DNA of 64,000 nt from Aldehydirespirator sp965205155 (GTDB lineage: Bacteria; Actinomycetota; Acidimicrobiia; Acidimicrobiales; Aldehydirespiratoraceae). The stretch covers positions 1,798,001 to 1,862,000 of the forward strand of contig OZ242033.1 of assembly GCA_965205155.1 (NCBI GenBank), written 5' to 3'. The notes under the pieces are model-generated. The model was not told where the DNA came from, did no database searches, and saw nothing but the letters and a program-made list of their open reading frames with translations. Below are positions 24,733 to 32,832 of this stretch, piece by piece (position 1 is the stretch's first letter; every line of letters begins with the position of its first letter). A program made the translations under genes and the position numbers.

Positions 24733-26536
24733 TCCCGGTCAGGGCGGTCGCCGCCCGTCGAAGCTGTCGAACTTCATCACGGGACGCCCCGAAGGCGCTA
24801 CTCGTCCCAAGTCTGCGCCCGGTCCGAGGGCGGCACCCCGTTCGAAGTCTGCGCCCGGTCCGAGGGCGGCACCCCGTTCGAAGTCTGCGCCCGGTCCGAG
24901 GGCGGCACCCCGTTCGAAGTCTGCGCCCGGTCCGAGGGCGGCACCCCGTTCGAAGTCTGCGCCCGGTCCGAGGGCGGCACCCCGTTCGAAGTCTGCGCCC
25001 GGTCCGAGGGCTGCCCCCCGTTCGAAGTCTGCGTCCGGTCCGAAGTCTGCGCCCGGCCCGAAGTCTGCGCCCGGTCCGAGGGCCGCTGTTCGTCCGGAGG
25101 CTGTGCCTAGCCCGAGGGCTGCCGCTAGCCGTACCAAGCCTCCCAAGCCTCCCAAGTCTCCCAAGCCTCCCAAGTCTCTCAAGCCTCCCAAGTCTCTCAA
25201 GGACCGTCGCGATCGCCGGGCCAGGCGGGCTGCGGACCGGGCCCGGCGCTCCCACCGGAAGGCGAGGCGCAAGGCGGCCCGCCGCGATCAGCAGCCTGTG
25301 GTAGCGACTCGGGGTGGCTGGTCGACGGTCGATCAGGGCGCGATGGTGGTGGTGGAGGAGGAGCTCGGCGACGACCCCCTCGTCGATCCCGTCTACGACG
25401 CCGACGACCGCAACTGGGTGCGCTATCGCCCCTTCTGGGGCGGGTTCGTCCGCCTGGTGGTGCTGGTCGTGGTGGTCGTGCTGGCCGTCGGGTGGGTCCG
25501 GGGACGCATCTACGGCTGGGTGGACGCTCAGATCACACCGGAGGGACTGCCGGGAGACGCGGTGGAGCTGACCATTCCCCAGGGCGCGTCCGTCAACGAG
25601 ATCGCCGGCGAGCTCCAGAGCGCGGGAGTGATCTCCAACGCCACCGTCTTCCGCTACTGGCTGCGCTGCGACGGCGAGCTGACCATCACGGGGTTCCTGG
25701 GATGCAGTTCGGTGGTGGCCGTGGAGGCCGGCGACTACATCCTCTATGAGAACATGGACTTCGAGTCGGTGCGCACCGTGTTCGATTCCGGGCCGCTGCC
25801 CGAGGTGTTCGAGCTCGTGAGGATTCCCGAGGGCCTTCGCTGGAGCGAGATGGCCCTGCGGCTCCTGGAGGAGAATCCCGCCTTCGAGTGGGAGGACCTG
25901 GAGGCAGCCTACGTGTCGCTGGTGCGGGAGGCGTCGTACCTGCCCGACGACGCTCCTGTAAGGAGCCTCGAAGGCATGCTCTTCCCGGCCACCTACGACA
26001 TCAACGCCGACGACCTCGCCGACGAGCACGGTTTCCTGTTGCGCCTCTCCGACGAGTTCGATCGCCGCTTCGCCCGTCTGCTAGAGGATCCCGGACTCCA
26101 TCCCGACATCGTCGAGTTGGGCCTGGAGCCCTACGAGGTGATCATCGTGGCCAGCCTCATCGAGGAGGAGGCTCTGGTGTCCGAGGACCGGGCCAAGATC
26201 GCCCGGGTGATCTACAACCGGCTGGCTGAGGGCATGCGCCTCGACATCGACGCCACTGCCTGCTACGCCGCGGCCAAGTCGTGCGCCGATCTCACCTCCG
26301 CCGACATCCGCCGGGATTCGCCCTGGAACACGCGGGTGGTCACGGGCCTGCCACCCACGCCGATATCGGCGCCCGGTGAGGCGTCCCTGAAGGCCGCGCT
26401 GCAGCCCGTCGACGGCGACTGGCTGTTCTACGTCCGCACCGATGAGGGAGGGGTGCGAGGCGCCCATCGCTTCTCGGTGACCTACGAGGAGCACCTGGAG
26501 AACGTGCAAGTCTGCCGCGAGCTCGAGTACTGCTGA
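24725..26536 (+). CDS. mltG: MltG, endolytic murein transglycosylase with a repetitive basic N-terminal tail
   Basis: Inner-membrane enzyme that cuts nascent peptidoglycan strands and sets glycan length. The catalytic part is normal: one membrane segment (LVVLVVVVVLAVGWV, about 242-256), a LysM-like domain, ASLIEEEAL with the catalytic Glu, IARVIYNRL and SPWNTRVVTGLPPTPIS. The cytoplasmic N-terminus is unusually long (about 238 residues): six repeats of KSAPGPRAAPRS, then Lys-Pro-Ser repeats, then a run rich in Arg/Lys. This resembles histone H1-type tails. GTG 24725 overlaps ruvX by eight bases. Confidence 0.93.
   Translation: MADPGQGGRRPSKLSNFITGRPEGATRPKSAPGPRAAPRSKSAPGPRAAPRSKSAPGPRAAPRSKSAPGPRAAPRSKSAPGPRAAPRSKSAPGPRAAPRSKSASGPKSAPGPKSAPGPRAAVRPEAVPSPRAAASRTKPPKPPKSPKPPKSLKPPKSLKDRRDRRARRAADRARRSHRKARRKAARRDQQPVVATRGGWSTVDQGAMVVVEEELGDDPLVDPVYDADDRNWVRYRPFWGGFVRLVVLVVVVVLAVGWVRGRIYGWVDAQITPEGLPGDAVELTIPQGASVNEIAGELQSAGVISNATVFRYWLRCDGELTITGFLGCSSVVAVEAGDYILYENMDFESVRTVFDSGPLPEVFELVRIPEGLRWSEMALRLLEENPAFEWEDLEAAYVSLVREASYLPDDAPVRSLEGMLFPATYDINADDLADEHGFLLRLSDEFDRRFARLLEDPGLHPDIVELGLEPYEVIIVASLIEEEALVSEDRAKIARVIYNRLAEGMRLDIDATACYAAAKSCADLTSADIRRDSPWNTRVVTGLPPTPISAPGEASLKAALQPVDGDWLFYVRTDEGGVRGAHRFSVTYEEHLENVQVCRELEYC
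24809..25096 (+). repeat. 36-base tandem repeats in mltG
   Basis: Six 36-base units beginning AAGTCTGCGCCCGGTCCG (24809-25024), nearly identical, followed by shorter units with the same first 18 bases. Each 36-mer codes for 12 residues. A second, simpler repeat of CCTCCCAAG-like 9-mers at about 25136-25200 codes for PPK/SPK/SLK. Confidence 0.95.
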
Positions 26537-27396
26537 TGCCGGGACGGCGGGTGGCGGCGGTGATCGGCGACCCGGTGCGACACTCGCGCTCGCCCGCCAT
26601 CCACAATGCGGCGTTCGCAGCGGCCGGCATCGACTGGGTGTACACCGCGTTCGAGGTGCCCGCGGGGGGCGGCGCGGCCGCCCTGGAGGCGATGCGGGTG
26701 CTGCAGCTCGCCGGACTGTCGGTCACCATGCCGCTCAAGGCCGAGGTGGCCGGGGCCGCGGACCTGCGTGACGACGAGGTGGAGGTGCTCGGCGCGGCCA
26801 ACTGCATCGTGCTGGTGGGCGACGGGCGGCTGCGTGCCGCCAACACCGACGCGGCCGGTTTCGTTGCCGGACTGAAGGCCGATGCCGGGATCGGCCCCGA
26901 CGGTATTCGGGTAGCGCTGCTGGGCGGAGGCGGAGCCGCCCGGGCCGTGGCCTGGGGGCTGGCCGCCGCGGGCGCGGTCGATATTGCCGTGATCAACCGC
27001 ACACCCACCAGGGCGCAGGCTGCGGCGGCCGTTGCCAATTCGACGCCGCGGGCGGGACAGCCGGGCCGGGTCGGCTCGATCGACGACATAGCGGGTGTCG
27101 ACCTCGTGGTCAACGCGACCTCGGTGGGCATGGGAGCGGATTCTGCGACCAACCCGAATCGAGGCGACATGCCCTGCGACCCGGGATTGCTGCGGCCCGG
27201 CCAGGTCGTGGTGGACCTGGTGTACGAGCCGCTGGAGACTCCGTGGCTGGCCGCCCTTCGACAACGGGGCATCGAGGCGCACAACGGCCTGTCGATGCTG
27301 GCGTACCAGGCCGCGGCCGCTTTCGAGCTGTGGACCGGCGTCGAGGCGCCGGTGAAGGTGATGCGCCAGGCTGCGATCACCGGCCGGGCCGGGTAG
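26536..27396 (+). CDS. aroE: Shikimate dehydrogenase
   Basis: NADPH-dependent reduction of 3-dehydroshikimate in the aromatic amino acid pathway. 286 aa. Substrate site GDPVRHSRSPAIHNAAF, catalytic Lys in SVTMPLKAEV, Asp in AANTDAAGF, nucleotide-binding LLGGGGAARAVAWGL, NRTP and NATSVGM. Start overlaps the mltG stop (TGATG). aroC and aroK, often next in actinobacteria, are absent; aroB follows directly with its own promoter. Confidence 0.95.
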   Translation: MPGRRVAAVIGDPVRHSRSPAIHNAAFAAAGIDWVYTAFEVPAGGGAAALEAMRVLQLAGLSVTMPLKAEVAGAADLRDDEVEVLGAANCIVLVGDGRLRAANTDAAGFVAGLKADAGIGPDGIRVALLGGGGAARAVAWGLAAAGAVDIAVINRTPTRAQAAAAVANSTPRAGQPGRVGSIDDIAGVDLVVNATSVGMGADSATNPNRGDMPCDPGLLRPGQVVVDLVYEPLETPWLAALRQRGIEAHNGLSMLAYQAAAAFELWTGVEAPVKVMRQAAITGRAG

Positions 27397-27457
27397 GTCG
27401 ACCACGGCGTAGCCGGTTCGCTGCGAGTGCTCCTCCGAGAGCTCTGGTGCGCATCGG

Positions 27458-27463
27458 TAGGCT
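27458..27463 (+). promoter_or_regulatory. Putative -10 box of aroB, leaderless type
   Basis: TAGGCT six bases before the GTG at 27470; preceded by GGTGCGCATCGG, with no clear -35 and no Shine-Dalgarno sequence. Confidence 0.5.
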
Positions 27464-27469
27464 TTCCGG

Positions 27470-28495
27470 GTGCCGTCACCCGCCTCGCATGCCCATGTTG
27501 TGACCGTCGCGCTGGGCGATCGCTCATACGATGTCCATGTCGGCAGCGGAGTCCGGTCCCGGCTCGGCTCGGTGATGCCGCCCGGCGCGCGCCGGGCCGC
27601 GGTGATCACCCAGTCGAATATCGGCTGGGCCGTCGACAGCGGCCTCGACCAGTCGGTGTTCACCGTTGCCGACGGTGAGGAGGCCAAGTCGCTGAGCGAG
27701 GTCGAGCGGCTCTGCCGCGCCATGTCGCAGGCAGGCTTCACCCGGTCCGATGTGATCGTGGCCGTCGGCGGGGGAGTGGTCACCGACCTGGCCGGCTTCG
27801 TGGCCGCCGTCTACCACCGCGGCATGCGCTACGTCTCGGTGGCAACCAGCCTGCTGGCCCAGGTGGACGCGGCCATCGGGGGCAAGACCGGGGTCAACCT
27901 GCCCGAGGGCAAGAACCTCGTCGGCGCGTTCTGGCAGCCTCACGCCGTGCTCTGCGACACCGAGATACTGGCCACGCTGCCGCCCCGGGAGCTGCGCAGC
28001 GGCCAGGGTGAGCTGGCCAAGTACCACTTCTTGACCGGCGACGACCTCGACGCGCTCGACACCGATGAGCGGATTGCAGCCGCGGTGCGCATCAAGGCCG
28101 ACGTGGTGGCAGCCGACGAGCGGGAAGGGGGCCGCCGGGCCGTCCTCAACTACGGCCACACGCTGGCCCACGCCATCGAGACGGCGGGACGCTACGACCT
28201 GCGCCACGGCGAGGCGGTGGCCATAGGCCTCGTCTACGCGGCTGAGGTGGCTGCCCGCATGGGCCGCATCGACGAGGATCGGGTGGCCGAGCATCGCCGG
28301 GTCGTGACGGGCTACGGCCTGCCGGCCCGGCTTCCGGCCATGCTCGACAATGACGACGAGCTGCTGGGCCTGTTCGGCCGGGACAAGAAGGCCGTCGACG
28401 GCCTGACCCTGATCCTCGACTCGGACCGGGGCGTGGAGCCGGTCGTGGGTGTACCCGAGGCGGTGCTGCGCGACGCGCTCGCAGCCGTGCGATGA
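27470..28495 (+). CDS. aroB: 3-dehydroquinate synthase
   Basis: Second step of the shikimate pathway: NAD- and metal-dependent cyclisation of DAHP. 341 aa. Motifs: NAD site VAVGGGVVTDLAGFVAAVYHR, ATSLLAQVDAAIGGKTGVN, GELAKYHFL, metal ligands Glu/His in RRAVLNYGHTLAHAIE and LRHGEAVAIG. GTG 27470 follows a TAGGCT box. Coupled to the peptidase gene by ATGA. Confidence 0.96.
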   Translation: MPSPASHAHVVTVALGDRSYDVHVGSGVRSRLGSVMPPGARRAAVITQSNIGWAVDSGLDQSVFTVADGEEAKSLSEVERLCRAMSQAGFTRSDVIVAVGGGVVTDLAGFVAAVYHRGMRYVSVATSLLAQVDAAIGGKTGVNLPEGKNLVGAFWQPHAVLCDTEILATLPPRELRSGQGELAKYHFLTGDDLDALDTDERIAAAVRIKADVVAADEREGGRRAVLNYGHTLAHAIETAGRYDLRHGEAVAIGLVYAAEVAARMGRIDEDRVAEHRRVVTGYGLPARLPAMLDNDDELLGLFGRDKKAVDGLTLILDSDRGVEPVVGVPEAVLRDALAAVR

Positions 28496-29700
28496 GCGCC
28501 CTGCCGCGGGCGGGGTCAAGGACCCCTACCGCAGCCCGTGCGCCCGGCGATCGGCCGCAAGCTGCGTTTGGGGCCTCCGCTGCGGCCGGCGCGCTGGACG
28601 GCCTGCCAGTTCTGAGGGTGGAGAGACGCCTAGACCGGCTGCGTGGTCGGCTGGAAGAGGCGGGCGTGGACGCAGCCGTGATCTCCGAACCGGCCAACGT
28701 GCGGTGGCTCACCGGCTTCACCGGCTCCAACGGGACGGTCGTGGTGCTCGGCTCGGGCGAGGCCCTTCTCGTCACCGACTCCCGCTACGCCGAGCAGGCG
28801 CCTGCGCAGCTGGCAGGGGCGGGCTGCTCGGACGAAGTGGAGGTGGTGGTGGGCCGCCGGGCCGCTCACGCGGTGGCCGGACGGCTCGGAGCCGTGGTCC
28901 GGCTCGGCCTGGAGGACAGCGTCGCCTGGGCCGAGCAGATCCGCTGGAGCGAGGCCGTGGACGCCTCCACGGTGCCGCTCACCGAGACCGTCGAGGGCCT
29001 ACGGGCCGTCAAGGACCCAGCCGAGCTGGCCCGTATGCAGGTCGCAGCCAGGATCGCCGACGGAGCCCTGGCCGCAGTTGGGCCAATGCTGCGGCCGGGG
29101 GTGACCGAGGCCGAGATCCAGCAGACCTTGGACGACGCCATCCGCGCCGCCGGTGCGTCCGGCCCTGCCTACGACACCATCGTGGCCTCGGGTCCCAACA
29201 GCGCGCTTCCCCATGCCCGACCGACCGACCGGGAGTTGCAGGCCGGCGACCTGGTGGTCGTCGACGTCGGGGCGGAGGTGGACGGCTACCGCAGCGACAT
29301 GACCCGATCTTTCGTGTTGGGCGATCCCGGCGAGCGGGTCGAGGCCATGCTGGAGGTTGTGGGTCGCAGCCAGTCGGCCGGGGTCGAGGCGGTGCGCCCG
29401 GGGGTGGAGGCGAGCGAGATCGACGGGGCCTGCCGTTCGGTCATCGATGAGGCCGGCATGGGCGAGGCCTTCGTGCACGGGTCGGGACACGGTGTCGGGC
29501 TGGACGTTCACGAGTTGCCCAGGGTGGTGTCGGGATCAACCGCGGTGCTCGAGCCCGGCAATGTGTTGACCGTCGAGCCCGGCGTGTACTTTCCCGGGGT
29601 CGGGGGCGCCAGGGTGGAGGACCTGCTGGTCGTCACCGACGACGGGTGCCGCCCGTTGACGCTCTATCCGAAGACTCCGGTGGTGCCGATACCGGCGTAG
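28492..29700 (+). CDS. M24 family Xaa-Pro aminopeptidase
   Basis: Cytoplasmic dinuclear-metal peptidase releasing residues before proline. 402 aa with a creatinase-like N-terminal domain (ISEPANVRWLTGFTGSNGT) and a pita-bread domain carrying the five metal ligands: VVVDVGAEVDGYRSDMTR (two Asp), GSGHGVGLDVHE (His), VLTVEPGVYFP (Glu) and GARVEDLLVV (Glu). The approximately 40-residue Ala/Pro-rich N-terminus is outside the family; a start nearer LPVLRVERRLDRL would be more typical. Lies between aroB and efp, as in many actinobacteria. Confidence 0.92.
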   Translation: MSALPRAGSRTPTAARAPGDRPQAAFGASAAAGALDGLPVLRVERRLDRLRGRLEEAGVDAAVISEPANVRWLTGFTGSNGTVVVLGSGEALLVTDSRYAEQAPAQLAGAGCSDEVEVVVGRRAAHAVAGRLGAVVRLGLEDSVAWAEQIRWSEAVDASTVPLTETVEGLRAVKDPAELARMQVAARIADGALAAVGPMLRPGVTEAEIQQTLDDAIRAAGASGPAYDTIVASGPNSALPHARPTDRELQAGDLVVVDVGAEVDGYRSDMTRSFVLGDPGERVEAMLEVVGRSQSAGVEAVRPGVEASEIDGACRSVIDEAGMGEAFVHGSGHGVGLDVHELPRVVSGSTAVLEPGNVLTVEPGVYFPGVGGARVEDLLVVTDDGCRPLTLYPKTPVVPIPA

Positions 29701-29753
29701 AACGACACCGCGGCTCCCGGCGGGGACCGTCACGGACCGACAAGGAGACGAAC

Positions 29754-30317
29754 TTGCCCACGATCACGACCAACGACCTGAAGAACGGCATGACTCTCGA
29801 CCTCGACGGGAACCTGTTCAGCGTCGTGGAGTTCCAGCACGTCAAACCGGGCAAGGGCCATGCGTTCGTGCGCACCACCCTCAAGAACGCGCGCACCGGA
29901 GCGGTGGTCGACCGCACCTTCCGGGCCGGCGAGAAGGTGGAGCGAGCCACCATCGACAAGCGCGAGATGCAGTTGCTGTACCGGGAGGGCGACAACCTCG
30001 TCTTCATGGACAACGAGTCCTATGACCAGATAACCGTGCCTCCCGAGGTGCTGGGTGACACCGCCCGGTTCCTGGTGGAGGGCTCGGTGGCGGTGATGCT
30101 GATGCACGGCGCCGAGATAGTCGGGACCGACCTGCCCGCGGCGGTGGAACTGGCCATCGCCGAGACCGAGCCGGGCATACAGGGCGACCGGGTGTCCGGC
30201 GCCACCAAGCCGGCCACGCTGGAGACGGGCCTGGTCGTGCAGGTGCCGCTGTTCGTGTCGCCCGGTGAGCGGGTCAAGGTCGACACCCGCTCCGGCACCT
30301 ACATCTCCCGGGCGTAA
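29754..30317 (+). CDS. efp: Elongation factor P
   Basis: Rescues ribosomes stalled at polyproline. 187 aa, three beta domains. The tip loop reads KPGKGHAFVRTT with Lys at the usually modified position. C-terminal signature SGATKPATLETGLVVQVPLFV and GERVKVDTRSGTYISRA. Start is TTG 29754, chosen because the strong AAGGAGA Shine-Dalgarno is six bases upstream and it gives the canonical MPTITTNDLKNGM. Confidence 0.97.
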   Translation: MPTITTNDLKNGMTLDLDGNLFSVVEFQHVKPGKGHAFVRTTLKNARTGAVVDRTFRAGEKVERATIDKREMQLLYREGDNLVFMDNESYDQITVPPEVLGDTARFLVEGSVAVMLMHGAEIVGTDLPAAVELAIAETEPGIQGDRVSGATKPATLETGLVVQVPLFVSPGERVKVDTRSGTYISRA

Positions 30318-30332
30318 GGAGAGGCCGAGCGG

Positions 30333-30767
30333 GTGCCGCGTTCTGGGACGTCCGTTCCCGGCTTCGGAGCCCGCCGGGAGGCTCGCGAGGACGCCCTCGC
30401 GGTGCTCTACGAGGCCGAGATCGCCGACGGTTCCGCCTTCGAGGCGCTGGCCCGTCGAGCGGTGCCGCCGTCGGAGTACGCCATGGAACTGGCCCTTGGG
30501 GTGGACGCCGATCGCGAGAGTGTGGACGATCTGTTGCGGCGGCACCTGGTCGGCTGGCGCCTCGAGCGCCTCGCGGTGGTCGACCGGACCCTGGCCCGGA
30601 TCGCGGTCTGGGAGCTGATCCGCCGGGACGATGTGCCGACGGGCGTCGTGCTGTCCGAGGCGGTGGCCCTGGCCACGCAGTACTGCAGCGCCGAGTCTCC
30701 CCGCTTCCTCAACGGCGTGCTGCGAGCCGTGGCCGACGAAGTGCGGGGATCTGATTCGCCGACATGA
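30333..30767 (+). CDS. nusB: Transcription antitermination factor NusB
   Basis: 144 aa all-helical RNA-binding protein that with NusE binds boxA in rRNA leaders. Conserved REAREDALAVLYEAE, LERLAVVDRTLARIAVWEL and VLSEAVALATQYCSAESPRFLNGVL. GTG 30333 follows efp by 15 bases with AAGGAGAGG at the efp stop. The stop overlaps the next gene (ATGA). Confidence 0.95.
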   Translation: MPRSGTSVPGFGARREAREDALAVLYEAEIADGSAFEALARRAVPPSEYAMELALGVDADRESVDDLLRRHLVGWRLERLAVVDRTLARIAVWELIRRDDVPTGVVLSEAVALATQYCSAESPRFLNGVLRAVADEVRGSDSPT

Positions 30768-31453
30768 CTGCCGGTGCAGGCTCAGCGGGCTCGGCAGCCT
30801 CTGGGGACTTGGTCGGCTCGGGGGATCCGGCAGCCCCTGACAGTTGGGCGCCCTCCCCGGACTCGGTGGCCCCCGAGGACTTGGCAGGCTCGGGGGATCC
30901 GGCAGCCCCGATGGTTCTGCCGGTGCCCGACCTTGCCGGCCCCACCACGCGGCTGCGGCCATGGCGGGTCACCGACGCTCCGGCACTGGTGGCGGCATGG
31001 CATGATCCGGTGATCCGGGACCGGCTGAGCGTGCCCGAGTTCGCCGACGAGGCTTCGGCCGCAAGCTGGATCTCCCAACGCGAGCGGGCCTGGGCCGAAG
31101 GCCTCTCGGTTGACTTGGCCGTCACCGATGCGCCGTCGGGGACCGTGATCGGCGAGGTGGGACTGAGTGCCCTCGACCCGGTGCGGCGGGCCGCGCTGAT
31201 CGGTTGGTGGATCACCGCGGATTGGCGGGGTCGGGGCAGAGCCGGCGAGGCCGTCCGCCTGGTGGTCGACTGGGCGCTGTCGGCGGGGCCGCTGGAGGCG
31301 GTCATGGCCGAGATCGCCGCGGACAACCCTGCGTCCGTGGCGGTTGCCCGCCGGGCCGGCCTCCGCAGAGTGCAAGCGCCCCGGAAGCTGTCCAGGGAGC
31401 CCGCCGGGCCGCGGCCGCTCGTGTTCGCCCGCACCCGAACCGAGGGGTGCTAA
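30764..31453 (+). CDS. GNAT-family N-acetyltransferase (RimJ/RimL type)
   Basis: 229 aa. The acetyltransferase domain starts around TTRLRPWRVTDAPALVAAWHD and includes GEVGLSALD, LIGWWITADWRGRGRAGEAV (the acetyl-CoA loop) and IAADNPASVAVARRAGLRRV. Substrate unknown. The first 49 residues are Gly/Ser/Asp/Pro-rich and contain a 23-base direct repeat (30815-30837 and 30887-30909). ATG 30911 (MVLPVPDLAG) looks like the original start and its context resembles the nusB/acetyltransferase junction, so the extension may be a duplicated junction. It overlaps the opposing gene by four bases. Confidence 0.85.
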   Translation: MTAGAGSAGSAASGDLVGSGDPAAPDSWAPSPDSVAPEDLAGSGDPAAPMVLPVPDLAGPTTRLRPWRVTDAPALVAAWHDPVIRDRLSVPEFADEASAASWISQRERAWAEGLSVDLAVTDAPSGTVIGEVGLSALDPVRRAALIGWWITADWRGRGRAGEAVRLVVDWALSAGPLEAVMAEIAADNPASVAVARRAGLRRVQAPRKLSREPAGPRPLVFARTRTEGC

Positions 31454-31989
31454 TCGCCCTCCAGGATCTCTTCCAGCGGGATCACCGGGACGTCGAAGAC
31501 CTCGTAGTCTGCGTCGACGCGGGGCTCGGCGGTTCGGGCGAAGCTGCGGTAGTGCCGCCGGGCGAACCGCCAGCGGCCGTCGCTGCCCTGTTCGAGGCGG
31601 TCGTGGTAGACGCCGTATGCATCGGTGCGCCGCCCGTCTGAGACGTTCTGGCGGATCTCCTGCATGTACACCCGGGCCGCGGCGACACCGCTCCCGGCGT
31701 CGATCCGGAACACCATGTTCAGCAGCACGAATTCGAAGAGCGAGAAGCGCTGGATCGCCCCGTCTATGAACTCGCCGTACTCGGTGGGGCCGGTGAACTC
31801 GAACTTCGTATGGCGCACGTCCACCACGATGGGGCAATCGGGGAGCACGATGCTGGCCAGCTCGTCCCAGGCCCGGCGGGTGACCACATCGGCATAGCGG
31901 CTCTCCAAGCGCTGCAGCTCCACATACGCCAGGGCCTCAGCCAATCCAGGATCGGAAGGTGTCGTATGGCTCGGCGTCGTGGGAGTCAT
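31450..31989 (-). CDS. SnoaL/NTF2-like protein
   Basis: 179 aa. The pattern of helices followed by strands (ELQRLESRYADVVTRRAWDE, IVLPDCPIVVDVRH, VVAAARVYMQEIRQ-like strand, RTDAYGVYHDRLEQ, WRFARRHYRSFAR) is that of the NTF2-like/SnoaL fold seen in ketosteroid isomerases, dehydratases and ring-hydroxylase small subunits. Catalytic use unclear. Reverse orientation, convergent with the acetyltransferase. A TATACA seven bases upstream of the ATG could be its -10. Confidence 0.8.
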   Translation of the reverse strand: MTPTTPSHTTPSDPGLAEALAYVELQRLESRYADVVTRRAWDELASIVLPDCPIVVDVRHTKFEFTGPTEYGEFIDGAIQRFSLFEFVLLNMVFRIDAGSGVAAARVYMQEIRQNVSDGRRTDAYGVYHDRLEQGSDGRWRFARRHYRSFARTAEPRVDADYEVFDVPVIPLEEILEGD

Positions 31990-32058
31990 GGGCGTCTGTA
32001 TAGCCGACGGCCACGGCTGCGGCCCTGCGAGCCCGCCCCTTGCCTGGGCGCAATATGC

Positions 32059-32075
32059 ATGCTATCTGCTAGCAT
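32059..32075 (+). promoter_or_regulatory. -10 box and inverted-repeat operator of vapBC 2
   Basis: ATGCTA-TCTGC-TAGCAT is a perfect 6-base inverted repeat; its right arm TAGCAT (32070-32075) is also a -10 box eight bases before the antitoxin ATG. The surrounding 40 bases are AT-rich compared with the window. Autorepression by the antitoxin is likely. Confidence 0.5.
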
Positions 32076-32083
32076 ACTGCGAC

Positions 32084-32305
32084 ATGAGTACGCTATATGT
32101 GCGAAATGTCCCTGACGATGTGCTGGAGCGTCTCAAGTTGCTGGCCGCGCGAGAGGGCCTCTCGGTCTCTGCTATGGCTGTGCGGGAGCTTGCGGAATCA
32201 ACCCGCCGAGCCGAGAACGCAGCCCTGCTGCGGGACCTCCCCGACCTCGAGGTCTCCATCGCCGAGGTGGTCGCCGCGCTGGACGAGGCGCGCGCCGACG
32301 CGTGA
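32084..32305 (+). CDS. FitA/VapB-like antitoxin
   Basis: 73 aa. MSTLYVRNVPDDVLERLKLL followed by AAREGLSVSAMAVRELAEST is a ribbon-helix-helix domain of the FitA type; the C-terminal half (DLPDLEVSIAEVVAALDEAR) would bind the toxin. ATG 32084 follows the operator. It is linked to the PIN toxin by a double-coupled mini-ORF. Confidence 0.85.
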   Translation: MSTLYVRNVPDDVLERLKLLAAREGLSVSAMAVRELAESTRRAENAALLRDLPDLEVSIAEVVAALDEARADA

Positions 32306-32379
32306 TCGCGGCCACCATGCCGGTCGCAGGCCGCGGTCCGGTCCGCGACGGCTACGACGGCCATGACTGCTGGCCATGA
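32302..32379 (+). other. 25-codon coupled mini-ORF between antitoxin and toxin
   Basis: GTG 32302 overlaps the antitoxin stop (GTGA) and the frame ends in an ATGA overlap with the toxin start. It begins MIAATM where the toxin begins MIVVDA, with TGATCGYSG shared at DNA level. GGCCATGA is repeated at 32359 and 32372. Probably a duplication-derived coupler. Confidence 0.45.
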
Positions 32380-32759
32380 TCGTCGTTGACGCGTCGGCCG
32401 CGGTGCGAGCGCTGTTGCATGATGGCGAAGCCCGCCGCTACTTGAGCACCGAACGGCTCGCCGCGCCGCACCTGGTCGACGCCGAGGTCATCCAGGCCCT
32501 CCGCAGGCTGGTGGCTCGCGGTTCGGTGAGCGAGACGGATGCGGGTCGAGCGGTGCGACAGTGGAGCCAACTCGGATTGAAGCGTCTGGCGGTTGATCGG
32601 CTGACCACTAGAGTCTGGGCACTGCGCCACAACCTCTCGGCCTACGACGCCAGCTATGTGGCTCTGGCTGAGGCGCTCGACTGCCCGCTGCTGACGGCCG
32701 ACGTCCGGCTGGCCAGCGCACCGGGGCCAGGTTGTCCGATCACCCTGGTGCCCCGCTGA
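32376..32759 (+). CDS. VapC-like PIN-domain toxin
   Basis: 127 aa PIN nuclease. Acidic residues: Asp in MIVVDASAAVRALL, Glu in LVDAEVIQALRRL, Asp in LSAYDASYVALAEAL and Asp in PLLTADVRLASA. Forms a type II pair with the upstream antitoxin. It faces the DUF222-HNH gene tail to tail. Confidence 0.88.
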   Translation: MIVVDASAAVRALLHDGEARRYLSTERLAAPHLVDAEVIQALRRLVARGSVSETDAGRAVRQWSQLGLKRLAVDRLTTRVWALRHNLSAYDASYVALAEALDCPLLTADVRLASAPGPGCPITLVPR

Positions 32760-32832
32760 AGCAGCCGTTCGGCCCGCCGAGCCCGCCTAACGCTCCGAGT
32801 GGCCTGATGGCCGGTCGCTTTGAGCGCCAGTC

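Noticed and set aside
24809..25096. Regular 36-base repeats as a possible CRISPR array
   Set aside because: Units are contiguous with no unique spacers, stay in frame within mltG and code a 12-residue peptide repeat; no cas genes nearby.
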